Shown: piece after piece, positions 32,701-38,558 of the stretch
Layout of the letters: every line of letters starts with the position of its first letter
Numbering within the stretch: the stretch's first letter is position 1
Assembly: GCF_000297435.1 (NCBI RefSeq)
Contig: NZ_CAIP01000442.1
Span: forward strand, 1 to 38,558
Length of the DNA stretch: 38,558 nucleotides
Direction: 5' to 3'
DNA from: Microcystis sp. T1-4
GTDB lineage: Bacteria; Cyanobacteriota; Cyanobacteriia; Cyanobacteriales; Microcystaceae
Position numbers and translations under genes: made by a program
Notes under the pieces: model-generated
What the model was told of the DNA's origin: nothing
Seen by the model: the letters and a program-made list of their open reading frames with translations, nothing else
Database searches by the model: none

Positions 32701-35700
32701 AATGGCGATGGTGACAAATTCGTAGGGAACAGCAGAGTTATCACTATTACTGAAGGCTTTACCCTGTAAAATAACTTTGTTTCCTGTTACTCCAATTTCG
32801 GTATCAGTGGAAACAGTAGCACGATAGGCAGGAGTAATATTAATAGAGGTAATAGTGGTATTATTGTTTTCACCTAATCCGATCCCTTCGTTAATAGTAT
32901 TTGCTGTATCGGTTTGAGCGATTAAATAGTATTGTCCGGGAGTTTTAGGGATAAAAAATGGGAGATTACGTTCGTAGAATAAGCCTGTGGGAATTGTTCC
33001 AGAAAATTGATAGTTGTCTAAAAATATATCTTTGTTGGTTTCTAAGGTGGTATCAGTAGAAAGATAAATTTTATCTGTCCAAGTACCCTTTGCTTCACTT
33101 AATCCTTGATTGACAACTCGATAGGTGAAGCTGCCTTGTTTTCCAGTTAATAAAGGTGTAGATGCACTTAGATTAACTATTTTTAAATCAGGGACATCAA
33201 TATCAGCAACATTGATAGTATCAACCCCTTGACTAAAGCCTGTTGCTGTAACGGTAACAGTAACAGTTTGGATGCCATCAGGAATATTATCATTGACTGC
33301 ATTTAAACTAAAGGTTGCTGATGCTTGGTTGGCAGGAATAATAACTTGATTGGGGACAGTTATTTCACTGGTATTATTGGAGGCGAGAGTAACAATTAAA
33401 TCTTCATCAGTGATAATACTGCGGGTAATAGTTGCGGTTGCTGCGTTATTTCCTGCGTTTTCAGCAACAGTATCTTTATCAATCGCAAGACTTAAACTAG
33501 GAGTTAATCCGTTGTCAATAATGGTTAGAGTTGCTGTATTTTGACTGCCAAGCGTTGCGCCACCTGTGGGGTTAACAAGGGTTAAATTGACGGTTTCATC
33601 AGGTTCAGAGATAATATCATTTCTGACAGGAATATTAATAATTTTGCTCTTTTCTCCGTCAGCAAAAAAGATATTAAGAGAAGTTTGGGTGTAGTCATCA
33701 GGATAGGTTGCGCTTCCGCCGTCGAGATTAATGGTTGCACCAACAACACCCGTCAGTCTGCCAATGCGGTTAACGCTGACGGCAGCGATTGCGGTTCCAT
33801 CTTCGCGTATAGTAAAGTTAGGTGCGCTAAATGCCAGTTGGACATCATCATCTAAGATGGTAATAATAGCATTATTTTGATTGCCAATAGTTGCGCCACC
33901 TGTAGGATTTGTTAAAGTAATAGTAAAGGTTTCATTACTTTCAACTTGAGTATCATTGATGATAGGAACAAAGTTACTTCCTTGACTTCCTGCTAATTGA
34001 ACAGGAATAATTTTACTTATTTCATTTTCACCTAAGATAACAGTAATAGGTGAACTGAGAAAGTCAGAAGTAGTGAGATGAAGTCCACAGGCGCAGCCTT
34101 TGGCAGTACCATTAGTAAAGGTGATGGTTGCGCCGACTGTTCCTGTTTTGCGTCCCGCACGAGTTACGATGATGTCAGTAACGGCGGTTCCATCTTCACT
34201 AACAGTATAGTTAGCGGCGCTGAAGTTAAGCTGTACATCATCATCAAGAATGGTTAAAGTAGCGGTATTTTGACTTCCTAATGTTGCACCGTTAGTAGGA
34301 TTTTTGAGGGTGAGATTAATGGTTTCTAGATTTTCAGCTTCGGTATCGTTGGTGATAGGAATAGTAACAGTTTTCTCGGTTTCGTCATTGGCGAAGGTGA
34401 CGAGAATAGAGGTTTTATCGTAATCTGCTGCGGTAGCTGTTCCGTCAGTTAAATCAATGGTTGCGCTAACTTCTCCTTGACTGCCATCTGTACGAATTAT
34501 TTTGACTTGATTGACTGGTGTTCCGTCTTCATTAACGTTAAATTGAGCGTTACTAAAGGCTAATATTCCAGGTTCTGGTACATCAATTAGGTTAATTATG
34601 AAAGATTGGTCATAGCTTAATCCACCTGAATCTTTACTACGGATGGTAACTGGATAACTGCTATTAGTTTCATAGTCTAATTTACTACCATCAGCGACAA
34701 TTAATTGATTGTTATTGATGGCAAAGCGTCCCCCTGCATTATCAACTAAGCTGTAAGTAAAGGTGTCATTTACGTCAGGGTCAGTAGTATTTAGAACACC
34801 GATAACAGTATTATTGGGACTATTTTCGTCAACTTTATTGTTACTCAGTTGTAAGTCTGTGGGAGCATCGTTAACATTATTAATGGTAATGTTAAAGGCT
34901 GTTTCACTAGAAGTTATTGTTCCATCTGTAACCGTAAATTTAAAGTTATCGGATGTGGTTTCACTACCGTTATGTTGATAGGTTAAAAGACCATTATCTA
35001 AGTCAGCTTGGGTGAAAGTGTTACCTAGTTTTAAAGTAGTAGGAACAATTCCTGTTGTCCAAGTTGCACCATAAACTGTCCCATTATTATGATTGTTAGT
35101 AGAGTCTGTTACTGTATTTCCTGAACCTTCATTAAAGTTCCAATAGCCAACTAATCCGCCTTCAGTTCCAATTAATTGGCGGTTCATATCCGCTTGTATT
35201 TCAGCTTGAGTTCTGGCTTTATTCCAGATTCTAACTTCATCAAAAACCCCATAAAAATCTGCATCAGGAGGAACCCAATTACTTTTACCAATATACTGAT
35301 TATAGCGAATAGTATTGACTACAGGGTAAATATTACCAGAAGCCTTTATTTGACCATTCCAGTAGATATAGGCATTGCCATTGCTATTAGTAACTGCGGC
35401 AACATGAGTCCATTGATTTTCAGGAAATATTTCATTGGTAATAATTTTTATTGTGCTACTACCTTGGTAGTTTTCCATAAACATTTGACCTGAACTGCCA
35501 TACCAACCAAGTACAATATTATTATTTATTCTCCCATTTCCTAAATCAATAATTCTCTGCCAATAGCGATGAGAATCTTTAGCATAAACCCAAGCTTCAA
35601 CTGTAATTGCACCTCCTATAGCACTAGCTGGTAAGTTTACATAATCACCACTTCCATCAAATGATAATGCCTTACCAGTCGAATTATTAAAAATTAACTG

Positions 35701-38558
35701 ACCATTATCAGGTAAATCAGTTAAGGTGTAAATAATGTCTGTGGGTTGTTTATTCGTTTCAAAAGCTTTAAGGACAGTATTATTAATCAGTTTTGTTTGT
35801 CCTTCATCAAGAGTGATTCCCTGATTAATTTCGTTGTCAACAATAGTTAAAGTTGCTTTATCTTGTGTGCCAATAGTTGCGCCACTTGTAACATTTGTTA
35901 GAGTTATATTAATGGTTTCATTGCCTTCAAATTGAATGTCATCAACAATTGGAATAGTAATCGTTTTCGATGTTTCGCCGTTGGCAAATGTTACTGTAAT
36001 CGGGTTATTATTGTAGTCATTGGGTGTTGTTGCAGTGTTGTTATTTAGGTTGATAGTTGCGCTAACTTGTCCATCAATGCCATTTGTACGATTGATGGTG
36101 ACAACATTAACAGGTGTTCCGTCTTCATTAACGCTAAATTGAGCATTACTAAAGGCTAATATTCCGGGTTCAGGAACATCATTATCAACAATCGTTATTG
36201 TGGCTGCATTTGTTCCTAAAACTGCGCCACCAGTAGAATTAGAGAGCTTAAGAGTAAAGGTTTCATTCCCTTCATAACTAGAGTCATTAGTGATAGGAAC
36301 AGTGATAGTTTTCTGACTTTCTCCTGCATTAAAAGTTAATGTTCCATTGACAGCAGTATAGTCTTCTCCTGCTTTGGCTGTTCCGTCATTGGTGCTATAA
36401 TCAACGGTAAAAATTTGATGGCTAATTCCTGTTAATTTAACCGTGAAAGTTGCTTGACTTTGAGATTCATTAATGGTGGTATCAGCGATAGAAATGGCAG
36501 ATGTTCCATTGAGAACTTCAATAATTCCCCGATGGAGTCCACCATAACCACTATTAGGTATATCATTCCAACGTCCTGAACTACCCCAATTAAAATGAAC
36601 ATAATCTTCATTTCCATAATTATTGGGTTCACCACTATTCCAATTGGTATAGGTAACAGGTTCACCATTAATCCATTTAAACACACCTTCTTGTGCAACA
36701 TCATTTAAACCAATCCAAAAGAGTTCTGATCCTCCAAAAGCATTAACTAAAAATTGATTTTCTGCGGCATCATTAATAGTAACTAAATTCCCTCCCATTG
36801 CTTGCGCCTGTACCTGTGCATCTGTCCAAGTTGTCGCCGTAGTTAGATAATAAGTGATAGGAGTATCAACAATGGTTAAAATGGCTGTTTTTTGCGTTCC
36901 TAATGTTGCGCCATTAGTGGGATTATTAATGGTTAAATTTACGGCTTCATTGCCTTCATAAGCAGTATCTTTGACAATGGGTATAGTGATAGTTTTCTCG
37001 GTTTCACCATCAGCAAATGTTACTGTAATAGGTGCATTATTGTAGTCTAATGGTGAGGTTGCCGTCCCATTACTAGGAGTAACAGTAACGCTGACTTGTC
37101 CCTGAGTATTAATGCTACGATTTAGGGTAATTTCGGTGATAGGTGTACCGTCTTCTTTGACAGAATAATTAGGTTGACTGAAAGCGATTACACTAGAATC
37201 AGCCACATCAATTAGGTTAATATCAAAAGATTTATCGTAGGTTAATCCGCCTTGATCTTGCGTCCGAATAGTGATAGTATGCTTTTGATTAGTTTCGTAA
37301 TCTAATTTACTACCGTCAGCGACAATTAACTGATTATCATTAATGGCAAAACGTCCCCCTGCATTATCAACTAAGCTGTAAGTAAAGGTATTATTGGGAT
37401 CGGGATCAGTGGTGGTTAATGTGCCGATAACTGTATTATTGACACTATTTTCCTCAATACTATTCTTACTCAGTTGGATATTTGTCGGAGATTCATTAAC
37501 ATTAATTGTGTTAATTGTCAAGTTTTTTTGAAAACTTAAATTACCAGCATCAGTAGCTTTAATGGTGATGTTATGACTGGTATTTGTTTCATAATCCAAT
37601 AAACTGCCATTAGCCACTTGTAATTTAGTACCAACCAGTTTAAAGCGTCCCCCAGCATCATCAATTAAAGTCAAGTTATGGGTATCATTGGGGTCAGGGT
37701 CACTAATGCTAATTTGTCCAATAATTGTATTATTAGGACTGTTTTCGTTGACGTTAGAATTAGTGAGTTGAATATTTTTCGGCGCGTCGTTGATTGGTGT
37801 AACATTAAGCGTCATTTTGGCTGGAGTAATGGAGAGGTCTTCGCCGTCACTCACTGAGAAAGTAAAATTAGTGTAGGGATTTCCATTTTCATTGAGATTA
37901 GGTTTAAACTTCAATTGTCCTGCATTAATCGTAGCTATAGTTACAAGATTCCCTTGAGAAAGTGTTTCCCCTGTATCAACTATTCCATTGTTATTACTAT
38001 CAAGATAAAGAATGCCTTCAGTGGGTAATGTTTCTAGACGTATTGCTTGTAAACTATCATCTGAATCGGCATCACTAAAATTAAAGTTATTGGCAGTAAA
38101 TACTAGGGTGGTATCTTCATCAGTAACTAAAGAGTTATCAGATGTAGTGGGAGGAGTATTAACAGGTTCAACATAAACAAAGTTTTGAGAATCCAGATTT
38201 AGATTGGTTTTTCCCTGAATAATCGCAATTAATTCATCAGGTTCTGTTCCGGGTTTATCGAGATATAACCAAGTATCTGACCCCGATATGGCGAGACGAT
38301 AATTATTGATTTGTCCCTGTAGCTGAATAACATCAAAATTGACATCACAATCAGCTATTGTGGCATAATCCCCTGTTCCATTGGTCGTTGTGTTGCGATC
38401 GTCGTAAGCTAACCAATGACTATCACCTAGTATAATGCGATCGCTTCCAGTTCCAGTAACATAGGTATCTCGTTCGTTCAAACCAGGGATAGGGTTATTG
38501 GGGTTTACTCCAATTAGAACATCATCTCCTAAGCCACCATCAAGATAGTCATTTCCTG
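26749..38558 (-). CDS. Giant multidomain RTX-type secreted protein, 5' end beyond the window
   Basis: About 3,935 residues are visible and the frame stays open to the right edge; an internal TTG at 38481 is not the true start. N to C (window positions): RTX-like GGLGDDVLIG at the edge; cadherin-like domains (about 38140-37210); Calx-beta 1 (37200-36870); C-type lectin (about 36865-36505) with the EPN motif in SGEPNNYGNEDYVH and WNDIPN; Calx-beta 2-3 (36505-35835); a CSPG/cadherin-like repeat with a LamG domain inside (35825-34860); cadherin; Calx-beta 4-7 (34585-33200); a CARDB-like segment and a long unassigned region (33200-29770); SbsA/Big-like domains (29755-28450); four VCBS/cadherin-like repeats (28440-27240); RTX repeats (GGIGNDSLYGG, GGSGADRFVL) and a C-terminal tail ending WFVTL. 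RTX proteins go out by type I secretion and fold with Ca2+. No secretion genes are visible. An adhesin or surface-layer role is inferred. Confidence 0.9.
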   Translation of the reverse strand, partial: GNDYLDGGLGDDVLIGVNPNNPIPGLNERDTYVTGTGSDRIILGDSHWLAYDDRNTTTNGTGDYATIADCDVNFDVIQLQGQINNYRLAISGSDTWLYLDKPGTEPDELIAIIQGKTNLNLDSQNFVYVEPVNTPPTTSDNSLVTDEDTTLVFTANNFNFSDADSDDSLQAIRLETLPTEGILYLDSNNNGIVDTGETLSQGNLVTIATINAGQLKFKPNLNENGNPYTNFTFSVSDGEDLSITPAKMTLNVTPINDAPKNIQLTNSNVNENSPNNTIIGQISISDPDPNDTHNLTLIDDAGGRFKLVGTKLQVANGSLLDYETNTSHNITIKATDAGNLSFQKNLTINTINVNESPTNIQLSKNSIEENSVNNTVIGTLTTTDPDPNNTFTYSLVDNAGGRFAINDNQLIVADGSKLDYETNQKHTITIRTQDQGGLTYDKSFDINLIDVADSSVIAFSQPNYSVKEDGTPITEITLNRSINTQGQVSVTVTPSNGTATSPLDYNNAPITVTFADGETEKTITIPIVKDTAYEGNEAVNLTINNPTNGATLGTQKTAILTIVDTPITYYLTTATTWTDAQVQAQAMGGNLVTINDAAENQFLVNAFGGSELFWIGLNDVAQEGVFKWINGEPVTYTNWNSGEPNNYGNEDYVHFNWGSSGRWNDIPNSGYGGLHRGIIEVLNGTSAISIADTTINESQSQATFTVKLTGISHQIFTVDYSTNDGTAKAGEDYTAVNGTLTFNAGESQKTITVPITNDSSYEGNETFTLKLSNSTGGAVLGTNAATITIVDNDVPEPGILAFSNAQFSVNEDGTPVNVVTINRTNGIDGQVSATINLNNNTATTPNDYNNNPITVTFANGETSKTITIPIVDDIQFEGNETINITLTNVTSGATIGTQDKATLTIVDNEINQGITLDEGQTKLINNTVLKAFETNKQPTDIIYTLTDLPDNGQLIFNNSTGKALSFDGSGDYVNLPASAIGGAITVEAWVYAKDSHRYWQRIIDLGNGRINNNIVLGWYGSSGQMFMENYQGSSTIKIITNEIFPENQWTHVAAVTNSNGNAYIYWNGQIKASGNIYPVVNTIRYNQYIGKSNWVPPDADFYGVFDEVRIWNKARTQAEIQADMNRQLIGTEGGLVGYWNFNEGSGNTVTDSTNNHNNGTVYGATWTTGIVPTTLKLGNTFTQADLDNGLLTYQHNGSETTSDNFKFTVTDGTITSSETAFNITINNVNDAPTDLQLSNNKVDENSPNNTVIGVLNTTDPDVNDTFTYSLVDNAGGRFAINNNQLIVADGSKLDYETNSSYPVTIRSKDSGGLSYDQSFIINLIDVPEPGILAFSNAQFNVNEDGTPVNQVKIIRTDGSQGEVSATIDLTDGTATAADYDKTSILVTFANDETEKTVTIPITNDTEAENLETINLTLKNPTNGATLGSQNTATLTILDDDVQLNFSAANYTVSEDGTAVTDIIVTRAGRKTGTVGATITFTNGTAKGCACGLHLTTSDFLSSPITVILGENEISKIIPVQLAGSQGSNFVPIINDTQVESNETFTITLTNPTGGATIGNQNNAIITILDDDVQLAFSAPNFTIREDGTAIAAVSVNRIGRLTGVVGATINLDGGSATYPDDYTQTSLNIFFADGEKSKIINIPVRNDIISEPDETVNLTLVNPTGGATLGSQNTATLTIIDNGLTPSLSLAIDKDTVAENAGNNAATATITRSIITDEDLIVTLASNNTSEITVPNQVIIPANQASATFSLNAVNDNIPDGIQTVTVTVTATGFSQGVDTINVADIDVPDLKIVNLSASTPLLTGKQGSFTYRVVNQGLSEAKGTWTDKIYLSTDTTLETNKDIFLDNYQFSGTIPTGLFYERNLPFFIPKTPGQYYLIAQTDTANTINEGIGLGENNNTTITSINITPAYRATVSTDTEIGVTGNKVILQGKAFSNSDNSAVPYEFVTIAIKYNGTVRELTAFTDGNGNFVKEFQPLPGEGGQYQINAYFPNYSSEDSTAEDSFKLLGMRFNTGGAYYQINADSPFNATATLQNLTDIPITGITYTIEGAPQDWNIQVNAANTLAGNSNLPITYTITAPNNSAITQDTFNINLTSAEGVSTTLPVTINLRRIVPHLVANTNLLSNGMLRGQQTPIEFEVTNNGGIATGEVQVILPDAAWLKLVSPVKLSSLNPGESSKVTLLLTPDTNLPLTVYNGNLVLDVVGNDGDLSLPFSFRAVSDAVGSLQITVVDELTFFTESAPKLKDATIILRDYITGNEVRRITTDSTGMVSWDNLSEGYYQLEVKAKSHDSYTQTIQIKAGETEDIESFLSRQTVKYVWRVVPTEIEDKYTITIESVFETHVPALDGSSDSIANPIPTVTIDPPLIDLINLQVVGQMMQVDMTVTNHGLIAANDVRLNFGEHPFYKIEPLIENIGTLGAKSSMTVPVRITRIADTSNGVVSCGIPASLTYDYSCGSNLVLKSTPIAINNVEGNCALLSSIPISFGGVGFNPVNGGFNPGNGEVSSISPIVSSVPIEIQSNSCNQGSVCAQVKLQINQDAIMTRSGFLGTLKIDNGNDTNNLENITVTINIKDSQGNTVNNLFGITNPTLSNLTAVDGTGTLLANASGSAEWTFIPTGNAAPNEPTIYSIGGSLSYKENGNNITVPLLSTPVTVFPQAELYLDYFHQRDVFADDPFTVEIEPSVPFSLGILVKNQGKGTAKTLHISSAQPKIIDNEKGLLIDFNIIGTQIGTESITPSLTVNFGNIEAGKTAVADWLFKSSLQGKFTEYNATFEHINDLGKPELSLIKEVKIHELTHQVNVDSDNLPDFLVNDTFDANFYPDILYFSNGTTAPVNVLTNATATINNQQAQIIVNVNSGWTYLHLADPSNGSLEIAQVLRSDGTSIKLDNVWTTDRTFPATGRPIYENILHLLDYNANAGNSSYTIIYTSGGPTVTDIIDVTPDPRSTAVNAITIDFSEPIQASTFDYTDLSLTLNNGTNLITNIVSIIPLSTTRYQVTGLENLTNIDGDYQLIVNANGIKDLDGKLGTGLLSETWIKTATGNADNTPPTVTDIRDLQIDPRNIPVSSLDVTLSEAIDLSSFTWEDITLTRNSGSNLINNTVTITPVNDTTYRINGLNNLTQTEGNYTLTVNGNGIKDLSGNLGIGSASETWVMDTTPPDAPSNLKVGNKTLTPNSQNLVNTTTLTLTGDLSETGLSVFLIDRTLNQSLGQATVNNTQFSSTIQLPSSGTRNLDLQIIDPAGNITIANFNLFADVIAPTLIDFLNIPQTPIATPINSIDLRFSEAIDLSTFDYTDITLRRNNGENLITDAVTVEYLSGTTYRIKGLTELTTTTGNYQLTVNSNTLQDLAGNSGDAAKTATFAIITATNNPPIAQDDALTTNEDTLLTGNVLINNGSGADSDPNGDPVTVTAVNGNTANVGNQITLASGALLTVNGNGNFDYNPNGKFELLNAGKTATDSFRYTINDGKGDTDTATVTLTINGVNDAPVANPDSYSLDEDTTLTINAPGVKGNDTDAENDSLTFNLVSTVAKGILTLNPDGSFNYTPKANFFGTDSFTYKVNDGLADSNITTVTLTVNPINDAPVANPDSYILDEDNTLTINTPGVKANDTDAENDSLTVNLVSTVAKGILTLNTDGSFNYTPNTNFFGTDSFTYQVNDGLADSNITTVTLTINPINDAPVANPDSYNTLRNTTLNIPAAGVLNNDTDTGNQPLTAVIETNPSNGNLTLNSDGSFSYTPNTDFVGTDSFTYKVNDSLADSNITTVILHIFNPVPIIVPPSGGTTQGTEQDDYLDASNQLGYQRLESGGGDDLIIGSNQRDILKGGIGNDSLYGGRDFDKLYGEEGYDLLDGGAGLDILSGGSGADRFVLAAGNGSDRILDFNALEGDLFALSGLNFGQLSFNSNQILSGIEALAQVTDNLGNPVTGFDAHPQWFVTL
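27240..28112 (-). repeat. VCBS/cadherin-like tandem repeats, 3 units of about 290 bp
   Basis: Three near-identical units each encode APVANPDSY, then NDTD, DGSFNYTP, FFGTDSFTYKVNDGLADS and ITTVTL. The two central units are almost the same protein sequence, including VSTVAKGILTLN. A fourth, more divergent unit (starting NPPIAQDDAL) precedes them. This fits unequal crossing-over within the giant gene. Confidence 0.88.

Overview
The window reads as a bloom-forming unicellular cyanobacterium, most probably Microcystis or a close relative. Evidence: cyanobacterial synteny of tig-clpP-clpX facing asd-dapA-rnj, a cpmA/LarB gene, HIP1 palindromes (GCGATCGC, e.g. 5530, 6697, 15849), short tandem heptamers (ATCAGTT/CTGATAA), many MITE-like palindromic repeats, a CRISPR array, and several degraded toxin-antitoxin and transposase genes. 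No tRNA or rRNA gene was seen.

Layout. 1-1430: the 3' end of a broken cas2, a leader, and a 14-repeat CRISPR array closed by a hairpin. 1430-2044: a MITE, a composite palindrome and a near-consensus promoter. 2045-4760: a membrane-anchored kinase-like protein (catalytic Asp replaced), then a two-gene peroxide-defence operon (peroxiredoxin-glutaredoxin fusion and Dps) on the minus strand, with a palindrome inside its promoter. 5047-10999: uppP, an alpha/beta hydrolase, a DUF104-type small protein, and the protein quality-control genes clpX, clpP and tig. 11324-18587: asd and dapA (lysine/diaminopimelate), rnj (RNase J), larB/cpmA and dxs (isoprenoids), ending at a strong terminator. 18650-21420: an accessory patch of toxin-antitoxin debris: a vapB fragment, DUF433 with a frameshifted DUF5615 toxin, a PD-(D/E)XK-like gene overlapping a PIN-domain gene, an intact solitary vapB, and direct and inverted repeats. 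21421-24230: a kinase-WD40 gene split by one in-frame TGA, then a TetR regulator whose stop codon lies in a second copy of the MITE. 24509-25945: icd with an NtcA-like box. 25946-26157: a transposase remnant and hairpins. 26158-38558: a PEP-CTERM protein gene and the 3' 11.8 kb of a giant RTX-type secreted protein that runs off the right edge.

How the genes fit together. The 4.7-18.6 kb core is housekeeping: chaperone/protease, diaminopimelate synthesis with undecaprenyl phosphate recycling for the cell wall, RNA decay and isoprenoid supply. The flanks carry accessory and surface functions. The most promising lead for something undescribed is the translationally coupled PD-(D/E)XK-like and PIN-domain gene pair at 19629-20722. 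The giant protein, with a LamG domain inserted inside a cadherin-like repeat, a C-type lectin domain and a roughly 1,100-residue middle region I cannot assign, is the largest unexplained coding object. None of these was checked against databases.
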